DNA from: Planotetraspora thailandica
GTDB lineage: Bacteria > Actinomycetota > Actinomycetes > Streptosporangiales > Streptosporangiaceae
Assembly: GCF_016863335.1 (NCBI RefSeq)
Contig: NZ_BOOR01000010.1
Coordinates: forward strand, 124,001-188,000
Length of the DNA stretch: 64,000 bases
Direction: 5' to 3'
Part shown: positions 40,992 through 47,525 of the stretch, one piece after another
How positions within the stretch are numbered: position 1 is the first letter of the stretch
Layout of the letters: every line of letters begins with the position of its first letter
Made by a program: the position numbers and the translations under genes
Notes under the pieces: generated by a model
What the model was told of the DNA's origin: nothing
What the model saw: the letters and a program-made list of their open reading frames with translations, nothing else
Databases searched by the model: none

Positions 40992-41078
40992 GATTTTGTT
41001 CGGCTGGGTCGAATTAACTGTACCGAACAAAATCGACTTGGGTTGTTCGTCGCAGTCAAAAGAAAGGAACCGAACAAC
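40992..41078. promoter_or_regulatory. Two equally spaced inverted-repeat operators ahead of fic
   Basis: TTGTTCGG (40996-41003) and CCGAACAA (41023-41030) are inverted with 19 bp between; TTGTTCGT (41043-41050) and CCGAACAA (41070-41077) repeat the same layout, again with a 19-bp spacer. The first pair extends to 12-bp perfect arms (GATTTTGTTCGG/CCGAACAAAATC). They cover the fic promoter region, 14-100 bp from the start. Confidence 0.8.
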
Positions 41079-41157
41079 TAGCCTGGCGATCCGCACACGT
41101 CTGCCCCGCTCATACTGAGGTCCATCGTCCGGCTTCCTAACATTCGCCGCCCCTGGC

Positions 41158-41185
41158 GGGTCACATAGCTTGACGCTGGTGCCGC
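41158..41185. repeat. 28-bp exact direct repeat, left copy
   Basis: Identical over 28 bp to 42148-42175, with flanks unrelated. The minus strand reads GGTSVKLCDP; the adjoining bases to 41210 read GYCGLGGTSV, again resembling an MsrA tail. It lies between the fic operators and the RelE toxin gene. Confidence 0.85.
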
Positions 41186-41245
41186 CCAACCCGCAGTAGC
41201 CCTTTACCGGACGGCGCACATTTCAGCCGTGAATGCCGACGAGAG

Positions 41246-41764
41246 CTAGCGGGACTTTGAGCGGAACTCCGCCCAGAGATCGACGGCCTCTTCCAGGTCG
41301 AGTGCCGCCACATCCTCCCGGGCCATGCCGACTGTGTAGATCAATCGATTGGCAAGCCAGTCGGGTACCGGCTCGCGCGCTGGCGTCTCATCGATTCGGA
41401 TGTGGTCGGTGAAACCACCCAGACGGTCGATGACTTCGCCGAGGCGAACAACGTCGGGCCGTGAACCTCCGGCCGCGCGGACTCGTGCCTGGGCTTCGGC
41501 ATAGACCTCGGCGTCGGCCCTCTCCCCAACCGCCCAGATCTCACAGATCTCAACCGTCTTGTCCTCGGTGATCCGGTAAACGATCCTCCACGTGTTCCGC
41601 CCCACGACGAGCTTGCGAAACCCTGTCAGCTCACCGCCCAAGGGATAGCCCGCTTCAGAGTTCTCCAGTAGAAGGAGGATCTTCTTAAGGACCTTGGGTA
41701 CGGCGTCCGGGCCGATTCTGCGGAGGTCATCAATGGCCGCGTCAGTAAATACGACGTCGGACAC
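41246..41764 (-). CDS. RelE/ParE-type toxin with C-terminal extension
   Basis: 172 aa, GTG start. Residues 1-85 are RelE/ParE-like: VVFTDAAIDDLRRIG, then PLGGELTGFRKLVVGRNTWRIVYRITEDKTVEICEIWAVGERADAEVY, with the hydrophobic core pattern of the fold. About 85 extra residues follow (RPDVVRLGEVIDRLGGFTDHIRIDE to LDLEEAVDLWAEFRSKSR), which is unusual, since RelE toxins average 85-100 aa. Antitoxin gene 2 bp upstream. Ribosome-dependent mRNA cleavage is expected if active. Confidence 0.8.
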   Translation of the reverse strand: MSDVVFTDAAIDDLRRIGPDAVPKVLKKILLLLENSEAGYPLGGELTGFRKLVVGRNTWRIVYRITEDKTVEICEIWAVGERADAEVYAEAQARVRAAGGSRPDVVRLGEVIDRLGGFTDHIRIDETPAREPVPDWLANRLIYTVGMAREDVAALDLEEAVDLWAEFRSKSR

Positions 41765-41766
41765 TG

Positions 41767-42078
41767 CTACTCGTCTTCGTCCGGGAGCATAGCCAGCGAC
41801 TCACGCGTATGCCCGAAGGCGGACAGGACCTCGTCCAACGACGTCCGCCGCCCCGTGTCCGTGGCAGCCCTGACGAGAACCAAGGCAAGATCCCGCAGAT
41901 CTGCTGCGGCTTCTTCCAGTTCGTTGAGACGTCGCATGCTCACGACGGCTGCGATCGGTTGGTGCCGGCGGGTCACCACCAGATCCGCACCCTGCTCCGC
42001 GTCAGCCACCAGACGTGCCACACCACGCTGCGCGGCCTCGGTGACCGTGAGCTCGGTCGCGTCATGGAGAACAGTCAT
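41767..42078 (-). CDS. Phd/YefM-type antitoxin
   Basis: 103 aa. N-terminal Phd fold (TVTEAAQRGVARLVADAEQGADLVVTRRHQPIAAVVSMRRLNELEE, residues about 10-60) binding DNA, then a flexible C-terminal region (LDEVLSAFGHTRESLAMLPDEDE) that would wrap the toxin. ATG start. A perfect operator (42086-42105) lies 8 bp ahead. First gene of the RelE pair. An alternative name is a RelB-like Phd. Confidence 0.85.
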   Translation of the reverse strand: MTVLHDATELTVTEAAQRGVARLVADAEQGADLVVTRRHQPIAAVVSMRRLNELEEAAADLRDLALVLVRAATDTGRRTSLDEVLSAFGHTRESLAMLPDEDE

Positions 42079-42085
42079 ACAAGAA

Positions 42086-42105
42086 CTGTATAGATAGATA
42101 TACAG
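42086..42105. promoter_or_regulatory. Operator of the RelE/Phd pair
   Basis: CTGTATA-GATAGA-TATACAG, perfect 7-bp arms, 8 bp upstream of the antitoxin start; AT-rich and overlapping the expected promoter. Confidence 0.7.
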
Positions 42106-42147
42106 AAGAACAAGTGATCGACAGTGCGTCTCGAGTACTGACCTGAA

Positions 42148-42175
42148 GGGTCACATAGCTTGACGCTGGTGCCGC
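42148..42175. repeat. 28-bp exact direct repeat, right copy
   Basis: Identical to 41158-41185, 990 bp away, same orientation. The two copies enclose the RelE/Phd unit with its operator. Confidence 0.85.
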
Positions 42176-42206
42176 TGAGTGTTCATTGCCAGGTGACCCG
42201 TGAATC

Positions 42207-42305
42207 TCAGACTCCGACGACCTTGACGGTCTTTCCACAGAGCGTGGACATGTCATCCTCATCCGAGGTCAGAACGATCACCGCCTGATCGCACGCAGGG
42301 CGAGC
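42207..42305 (-). pseudogene. vapC C-terminal remnant
   Basis: Minus-strand reading gives ARPACDQAVIVLTSDEDDM ... KTVKVVGV then TGA, the typical last strands of a PIN domain (V-I-V-L-T-S-D, then D-D-L). An upstream stop at about 42320 cuts off the rest, so only the tail of a former toxin gene survives. Confidence 0.65.
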
Positions 42306-42409
42306 GCATGCTTTCAGCTAAGGAACTCGAGCGCGTCCAAGGCATGCCGCCGATGGAGCGGGCTGGCTGGAGAAGGTCAAGGTCGTTCTGTCAAGCGCAC
42401 AAGAACTGG

Positions 42410-42859
42410 CTATCGGCTGATCTTGTCGACATGGACCACTTGTATCCGCTCGTGACCCGCCGTCAGGGCGGTCAGGTGCGGCACGTCGGATGTGACGATC
42501 ACGACAGGACCCTCTTGTGCCAATGCCGTAGCCGCGACCATGGCGTCGACAGCTTGATCAGTGGACATTCCCGCCGTCCCGATCAGCTTGCCGGCCTGCT
42601 CCCCTATTTCACGAGTGACCGGTTCGACCACCACACCACCGAGAACGCGAGATACCCCCGCGTCACGCGGCGTGCCTCTCAGCGCTTCGGCCAAAATGGC
42701 GGCGGACGTGAGGACGCGCCGTCCATCTAGGTGCGCGGCATGAAGCCGGACGTACATCGCCCTGTCGGTCGCCGCCCGCGAAAGACCTTCGTTGTCGAGG
42801 ACGAGAGCACCGTGCTCACGCGGACTGATCCGCCTCCGCTGCTTCACACGCTCGGCCAC
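42410..42859 (-). CDS. vapC: PIN-domain toxin, VapC family
   Basis: 149 aa. PIN acidic residues: D in GALVLDNEGLSRAA (about residue 22), E in AILAEALRG (about residue 58), D in STDQAVDAMVAATALA (about residues 100-105) and D in VIVTSDVPHL (about residue 123). The N-terminal MAERVKQRRRISPREH is longer than usual. Its start lies 16 bases inside the antitoxin gene, so the pair is co-translated. Expected RNase toxin. Less related to the other two VapCs than they are to each other. Confidence 0.83.
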   Translation of the reverse strand: MAERVKQRRRISPREHGALVLDNEGLSRAATDRAMYVRLHAAHLDGRRVLTSAAILAEALRGTPRDAGVSRVLGGVVVEPVTREIGEQAGKLIGTAGMSTDQAVDAMVAATALAQEGPVVIVTSDVPHLTALTAGHERIQVVHVDKISR

Positions 42860-43077
42860 TCTGCCCGTGCCGCCGCCAGCTCCTCCTCGGTCACCGGCCC
42901 ATGAAGCTCTCGAAGATCTGCCACCAGATCCCCCAGTCGGTCATGCTCCAGTTGACGAACCAGCGCATGCGTAACGTACGCCGATACATTGCCCTGTCCG
43001 GCCCGGGCCCGCAGTTCGGCGGCAACGTCCGCAGGCACGGTGATGCTCATCTTGTCGGTCCTCATCGGCTCACCCAT
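42844..43077 (-). CDS. RHH/CopG-type antitoxin of the 42410 toxin
   Basis: 77 aa. Ribbon-helix-helix pattern in residues about 10-50: MSITVPADVAAELRARAGQGNVSAYVTHALVRQLEHDRL. C-terminal tail acidic (EEELAAARAEWPSV). MRTDKMSITV (43065) is a possible alternative start. Operon with the toxin; operator 43084-43102 lies 7 bp upstream. Confidence 0.85.
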   Translation of the reverse strand: MGEPMRTDKMSITVPADVAAELRARAGQGNVSAYVTHALVRQLEHDRLGDLVADLRELHGPVTEEELAAARAEWPSV

Positions 43078-43083
43078 CCACCA

Positions 43084-43102
43084 ATCCTACCCGTAGTAGG
43101 AT
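43084..43102. promoter_or_regulatory. Operator of the PIN/RHH pair
   Basis: ATCCTAC-CCGTA-GTAGGAT, perfect 7-bp arms around 5 bp, just ahead of the antitoxin gene. Confidence 0.65.
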
Positions 43103-43211
43103 CACACTGCTCGGGGTCGCCGGAAGTCCTCACCGAAAACGAATCCGAACCTGCTCATCTGAGCCATTGAAGAGCCGGGCCTGCTGACGAGCCGCCCCTC
43201 ACACTTGGAGC

Positions 43212-43388
43212 ATGGCGTTCGACGACGAGACTCCCAGTGCTTCAGAGGCACTCGACGAGGTGCAGCTTCCCCGGCACCTCGCCGCGCTGGTCGGCGCACT
43301 CCAGGGGCCGCCGGACCTCGGCGCCCGCCATGACCACTACCTCACCTATCCTCACCACGAGGAGCCACGCGGAGCGGTCACGGCGTGA
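43212..43388 (+). CDS. 58-aa antitoxin of the 43385 VapC toxin
   Basis: ATG at 43212 (11 bp after ACTTGGAGC) reads MAFDDETPSASEALDEVQLP ... PHHEEPRGAVTA and stops in the TGA that overlaps the toxin's GTG start (GTGA, 43385-43388). The size, acidic character and 4-base coupling identify it as the cognate antitoxin; no domain family is evident. Confidence 0.7.
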   Translation: MAFDDETPSASEALDEVQLPRHLAALVGALQGPPDLGARHDHYLTYPHHEEPRGAVTA

Positions 43389-43786
43389 TCCTCTGCGACA
43401 CGGGGCCCCTTGTTGCGGCATTCAACAGGGCGGATAAAGATCATGGGCGCTGTGTGCGGTTTCCGGCGCGAAACTGGACGCGACTGGTCGTCCCCTCGCT
43501 TGCCGTGACCGAGATATGCCACCTGCTGTCTGACCCGGTTCGGCGTGGCAGTTCCGCCCTTGCCGCCGAGTTCTGCGCTGCAATCGCCGACGACGAACTC
43601 CGGGTTATCGAGGTAACACCGCACGACTACCGTCGAATCTCCGAATTGCTCGCCGCATATGCGTCGCTGCGGCTCCAAGCGGTGGACGCATGCGTGATCG
43701 CCCTGGCCGAGCGCTTCGATCTTCGCGAAGTCGCAACTCTCGATCGGCGGGACTATCTGGTCGTTGCCCCTCGCCACGGGCAATGA
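43385..43786 (+). CDS. vapC: PIN-domain toxin, VapC family
   Basis: 133 aa. D in MILCDTGPLVAAFNRAD (about residue 5), E in AVTEICHLLSD (about residue 42), D in LQAVDACVIALAERFD (about residue 98) and D in ATLDRRDYL (about residue 115) give the complete PIN acidic site. The same subgroup as the VapC at 29783. GTG start coupled to the antitoxin. Followed by 106 bp with an imperfect copy of a sequence also found near the other VapC, then msrA. Confidence 0.87.
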   Translation: MILCDTGPLVAAFNRADKDHGRCVRFPARNWTRLVVPSLAVTEICHLLSDPVRRGSSALAAEFCAAIADDELRVIEVTPHDYRRISELLAAYASLRLQAVDACVIALAERFDLREVATLDRRDYLVVAPRHGQ

Positions 43787-43835
43787 CTCACGATCTTGCC
43801 TGGCGACTGATCAGTCCTCGCCGAAAACGACTCTG

Positions 43836-43873
43836 GCCCTCGATCAGGACCGGGCGAGCCGGGCGATCAAGGG
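43836..43873. repeat. Imperfect copy of the 29690-29727 sequence
   Basis: About 38 bp aligning with 29690-29727 (CCCTCGATC, AGGACCGG, GGCGATCA blocks shared). It is downstream of a vapC, as is the other copy. Confidence 0.35.
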
Positions 43874-43892
43874 CCAGTGGTGTTCGGGAAGG

Positions 43893-44555
43893 TCACGCCT
43901 CGCCGGTGGTCAGGCCGACCGGGCAGGCGACGCCCGTTCCGCCGATCCCGCAGTAGCCGTCGGGAACCTTGAACAGGTACTGCTGGTGGTAGTTCTCCGC
44001 AAAGTAGAACTCGCCGGCGGGGGCGATCTCGGTGGTGATCTGCCCGTATCCCGCCTTGGCCAGCACGTCCTGGTAGGCCTCCTTCGACGCCTCGGCGGCC
44101 TTGGCCTGCTGGGCGTCGCGGGTGTAGATCGCCGACCGGTACTGCGTGCCGACGTCGTTGCCCTGGCGCATGCCCTGCGTCGGGTCGTGCGCCTCCCAGA
44201 AGACCTTGAGGAGCTCCTCGTAGGAGACCTCGTTCGGGTCGAAGACCACCCGTACGACCTCGGCGTGCCCGGTCATGCCGGTACACACCTCCTCGTACGT
44301 GGGATTGGTGGTGTAACCACCCTCGTATCCGACCGACGTGGAGTAGACGCCCGGCGTCTGCCAGAACTTCCGCTCCGCGCCCCAGAAGCACCCCAGGCCG
44401 AACTCCGCGATCTCCGTCCCCTCCGGGTACGGCCCGGCCAGCGGTGCGTCCAGCACAGCGTGCCGCGCGGCGACCGGCATCGTCTCAGAACGGCCCGGCA
44501 GCGCCTCCGAAGGGTCCACCATCGATGTCTTGTTCCGGCCGAAGAGCCAGCCCAT
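43893..44555 (-). CDS. msrA: Peptide methionine-S-sulfoxide reductase MsrA
   Basis: 220 aa. Catalytic Cys in [10 protein letters not shown] (about residue 53, the GCFW motif), [22 protein letters not shown]-like ([13 protein letters not shown]), and the resolving cysteines near the C-terminus ([15 protein letters not shown]). Reduces the S-epimer of Met sulfoxide in oxidised proteins. ATG at 44555 follows a GGAGG site; the longer frame to 44645 overlaps the rarD promoter. The last codons are duplicated at 39861-39918. No fused MsrB. Confidence 0.93.
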   Translation of the reverse strand: MGWLFGRNKTSMVDPSEALPGRSETMPVAARHAVLDAPLAGPYPEGTEIAEFGLGCFWGAERKFWQTPGVYSTSVGYEGGYTTNPTYEEVCTGMTGHAEVVRVVFDPNEVSYEELLKVFWEAHDPTQGMRQGNDVGTQYRSAIYTRDAQQAKAAEASKEAYQDVLAKAGYGQITTEIAPAGEFYFAENYHQQYLFKVPDGYCGIGGTGVACPVGLTTGEA

Positions 44556-44687
44556 GTCGAACCTCCATCCGCTCCGACAGTCCCAACCAGACGGGTGGTC
44601 GTGTTGTTCCTGACGTAAGCAGGCCTTAATAAACGGACATAGCAATACTTATTTGCAGTAAACCTTGTTTTCAGTAAAAATGCACGC

Positions 44688-45599
44688 ATGCAGGAAACGC
44701 GCCGGGGGATCATGTACGGCATCGCCGCCTACGTCATGTGGGGGCTGTTCCCGCTCTACTGGCCGCTGCTCAAGCCGTCCGGCGCGGTGGAGATCCTCGC
44801 CCACCGGATGGTCTGGTCGCTGGTCGCGGTGATCGCGGTGCTGGCCGTACGCCGCCACTGGGCCTGGTTCCGCACGCTGACCCGCCGCCAGTTCGTGCTG
44901 CTGGCGCTGGCCGCGGTCACGATCTCGGTCAACTGGGGCACCTACATCTACGCCGTCAACAGCGGCCATGTCGTGGAAGGCGCCCTGGGCTACTTCATCA
45001 ACCCCCTGGTCAGTGTGCTCTTCGGGGTCGTGATCTTCCGTGAGCGCCTGCGTCCGTTGCAGTGGGTCGCGGTGGGGCTCGGCGGCGCCTCCGTGATCAT
45101 CTTGACCCTCGACTACGGCCGGCTGCCGTGGGTCGCGCTCGTGCTCGCGATCAGCTTCGGCACCTATGGTCTGATAAAGAAGTCGGCCCAGGTCGGCAGT
45201 GCCGAGAGCCTGACCGTCGAGACCCTCGTGCTCCTCGTGCCCGCCCTGGCATATCTGATCGTCCTCCAGGCCGGCGGCAACGCGACGTTCGGCCATCACG
45301 GCTTCGGGCACGCGGCCCTGCTCGTCTGCTCCGGAATCGTCACCGCCGTCCCGCTTCTCGCCTTCACGGCTTCTGCGATCCGGGTCCCCCTCGTCGTCAT
45401 CGGTGTGCTGCAGTACATCGCACCGGTCCTGCAGTTCCTGTGCGGCGTGCTGATCGTCCACGAGACCATGCCGGCGAGCCGATGGGCCGGATTCGCCGTC
45501 GTATGGCTGGCGCTGACCGTCTTCACATGGGACGGCCTGCGGTCCGCCCGCGCCGCACGGCGCGCCACGCCCGCACCCGCCGCCCTCGAGTCCGTCTGA
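44688..45599 (+). CDS. rarD: EamA-family RarD-type permease
   Basis: 303 aa. RarD signature at the N-terminus: RGIMYGIAAYVMWGLFPLYWPLL and VWSLVAVIAVLAV; ten TM segments in the DMT arrangement; ISVNWGTYIYAVNSGHVVEGALGYFINPLVSVLFGVVIFRERL is the typical RarD central stretch. Function of RarD is not established (chloramphenicol sensitivity in E. coli). Divergent from msrA across 132 bp with an AT-rich promoter (TTTCAGTAAAAATG). Stand-alone. Confidence 0.9.
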   Translation: MQETRRGIMYGIAAYVMWGLFPLYWPLLKPSGAVEILAHRMVWSLVAVIAVLAVRRHWAWFRTLTRRQFVLLALAAVTISVNWGTYIYAVNSGHVVEGALGYFINPLVSVLFGVVIFRERLRPLQWVAVGLGGASVIILTLDYGRLPWVALVLAISFGTYGLIKKSAQVGSAESLTVETLVLLVPALAYLIVLQAGGNATFGHHGFGHAALLVCSGIVTAVPLLAFTASAIRVPLVVIGVLQYIAPVLQFLCGVLIVHETMPASRWAGFAVVWLALTVFTWDGLRSARAARRATPAPAALESV

Positions 45600-45603
45600 C
45601 GCC

Positions 45604-45621
45604 ACTACCCCCGCGGGAGTA
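45604..45621 (+). terminator. Weak hairpin after rarD
   Basis: CTACCCCCGCGGGAGTAG, a near-palindrome with one mismatch, starts 5 bp after the rarD stop and 60 bp ahead of the luciferase-like gene. It could be a terminator or an operator. Confidence 0.3.
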
Positions 45622-45680
45622 GGGAATCCGCCTCCCGCCGGGCGACGACGGCGCGGCAGGCCGGGACGAGGATCGGTCCC

Positions 45681-46517
45681 ATGACCAAGCACTTCCGTTT
45701 CGGCGTGGTCGCGGGTTTCGCGCCGGACGCCGGCAGCTGGACGGCCCTGGCCCGGCGAGCCGAGGATCAGGGCTATTCGACCTTTCTCGTCCCTGACACG
45801 CTCGGCACGCTGCCCCCGCTCCTCGCCCTCACCGCCGCCGCGACCGCCACCACGACCCTGCGCCTGGGCACGTTCGTGCTCAGCGCGCCCTACCGTCGCC
45901 CGCAACAGCTCGCCTGGGAACTGGCCGGCCTCGACTTCCTCTCCGGCGGACGGCTGGAGCTGGGCGTCGGAACCGGCCGCGCAGCAGCCGAGACGGAGGC
46001 GGGGCTGCTCGGCATGCCGTACGGCACGGCGGGCCGACGCATCGAGCAGATCGAAGAGCTGATCGCCGAGGTGAAGGCCGCGTTCGGGGGTGAAAGGCGC
46101 TTCACGGGCGCGATCCAGAAGGATGGGCCGCCCCTCCTTCTGGCCGCCGCGGGCGAACGCATGCTGACCCTCGCCGCGAAGGAGGCCGACAGCGTTACGT
46201 TCGCGCTCCCCCCCGCGGCCCCGCCGCACTCCCTGCACCGGCCCCTCGCCGTGCTCGAAGAGAAGGCGGGCGCGCGGTTCGGCCAGATCGAGCTGAGCCA
46301 CAACGTCCACCTGGTGGGCGACGACCCGCCGCCGTGGCTCGTCCCGCTGCTCCACGGGGCAGGGCCGGGCTCCCTCGCGGTGCTCGACGGATCGCCCCGG
46401 GAGATGGCCGACACGCTCCTGCGCCGGCGGGACGAGCTGGGGATCTCCTACGTCACCGTGAACGCGGTGTTCGCCGATGCGTTCGCCCCGGTGGCCGATC
46501 TGCTCAGCGGAGCCTGA
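45681..46517 (+). CDS. F420-dependent luciferase-like oxidoreductase (LLM class)
   Basis: 278 aa. Bacterial-luciferase/LLM TIM barrel: RFGVVAGFAPDAGSWTALARRAEDQGYSTFLVPDTLG, then FVLSAPYRRPQQLAWELAGLDFLSGGRLELGVGTG (typical of F420-binding members). Expected to reduce or oxidise small molecules with F420H2 or FMN. ATG at 45681. Its stop (46515-46517) directly abuts the stop of the polyprenyl synthase on the other strand, so there is no intergenic space. Confidence 0.85.
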   Translation: MTKHFRFGVVAGFAPDAGSWTALARRAEDQGYSTFLVPDTLGTLPPLLALTAAATATTTLRLGTFVLSAPYRRPQQLAWELAGLDFLSGGRLELGVGTGRAAAETEAGLLGMPYGTAGRRIEQIEELIAEVKAAFGGERRFTGAIQKDGPPLLLAAAGERMLTLAAKEADSVTFALPPAAPPHSLHRPLAVLEEKAGARFGQIELSHNVHLVGDDPPPWLVPLLHGAGPGSLAVLDGSPREMADTLLRRRDELGISYVTVNAVFADAFAPVADLLSGA

Positions 46518-47513
46518 TCAGCCGGAGCGCTCGACCACGTAGTCGCACAGGGCGAGCAGGGCCGCCCGCGCCGGGATGTCGGGCAGCCCGGCCAGGGCCG
46601 CCTTGGCGCGGTTGGTCCAGCGGATCAGCTCCGCATGGGCCTGGTCCATCGCCGGGTTGCTCCGCAGCAGCGTCAGCGTCTCCTCGACGTCCGCCTCGGC
46701 CACGGGGCCGGACAGGAGCGTGCGCAACCGGGCGTCGTCCGGGTCCTTGGAGGCCAGGGCGTAGAGCACGGGGAGCGTGCGGACACCCTCACGCAGGTCG
46801 GTCCCCGGGGTCTTGCCCGAGTCGGCGGTCGGCGCCGCCACGTCGATGAGGTCGTCGCCGAGCTGCCAGGCGACGCCGATGGCCTCGCAGGCGTCGGTCA
46901 CCCGGTCGATCACCTCGGGCGGCGCCCCGGCCAGCATCGCGCCGAACTGCCCGGACGTGGCGATCAGCGAGCCGGTCTTGTCGGTCAGGACCTGGATGTA
47001 GTGCGAGACGGCGTCGACGCCCTCGGCGGGGCCGATCGTCTCTCTGATCTGCCCGCGAACCAGGCGGGAGAAGGTGCGGGCCTGGATGCGGATGAGCTCC
47101 GTGCCCAGATCGGCGAGGATCTCCGACGCCTGCGCGAAGAGATAGTCACCGGTGAGGATCGCGATGGTGTTGTCCCACCGGGCGTTGGCCGACGGTGAGC
47201 CGCGCCGTACGGGCGCCTCGTCCATCACGTCGTCGTGGTAAAGCGTGGCCAGATGGGTCAGCTCGATCACGACGGCCCCGGGGACGACCCCCGGGGCGTC
47301 GGGGTTGCCGAACTGCGCGGCCAGGAGCAGGAGGGTGGCGCGGAAACGCTTGCCGCCCGCCTCGAGGAGATGCTTGGACGCCTCCGTGACGAAGGCGTCC
47401 TCGCTCTCCACGGACGAGCGGAGCATCTTCTCCACCGCCGCCAGGCCGTTCGCTAGGTCCTCGGCCAGCTGCTCGTCGATCTGAGGGATGTCCACAACGG
47501 GCGGCGCGGCCAT
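46518..47513 (-). CDS. Polyprenyl (heptaprenyl/octaprenyl-type) diphosphate synthase
   Basis: 331 aa. trans-Isoprenyl-diphosphate synthase: first Asp-rich motif HDDVMDE in ATLYHDDVMDEAPVRRGSP, second QLGDDLID in VAWQLGDDLIDVAA. Pattern LLEAGGKRFR is the IPP site. Transcribed in the same direction as nuoN, whose stop is 12 bp upstream, so it is probably the last gene of the nuo operon. It makes the long isoprenoid chain for menaquinone, the electron acceptor of complex I; the exact chain length is not readable. Confidence 0.9.
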   Translation of the reverse strand: MAAPPVVDIPQIDEQLAEDLANGLAAVEKMLRSSVESEDAFVTEASKHLLEAGGKRFRATLLLLAAQFGNPDAPGVVPGAVVIELTHLATLYHDDVMDEAPVRRGSPSANARWDNTIAILTGDYLFAQASEILADLGTELIRIQARTFSRLVRGQIRETIGPAEGVDAVSHYIQVLTDKTGSLIATSGQFGAMLAGAPPEVIDRVTDACEAIGVAWQLGDDLIDVAAPTADSGKTPGTDLREGVRTLPVLYALASKDPDDARLRTLLSGPVAEADVEETLTLLRSNPAMDQAHAELIRWTNRAKAALAGLPDIPARAALLALCDYVVERSG

Positions 47514-47525
47514 AGAACGGGGCTC

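Larger units (their letters stand above)
42079..42409. other. 331-bp gap between the Phd and PIN-toxin genes
   Basis: It holds the operator (42086-42105), the right 28-bp repeat (42148-42175), and a vapC C-terminal remnant (42207-42305); nothing else is recognised. Confidence 0.8.

Noticed and set aside
42308-42730. A plus-strand 140-codon ORF opposite the PIN toxin
   Set aside because: Shadow frame of the vapC gene on the minus strand; composition lacks protein-like pattern.
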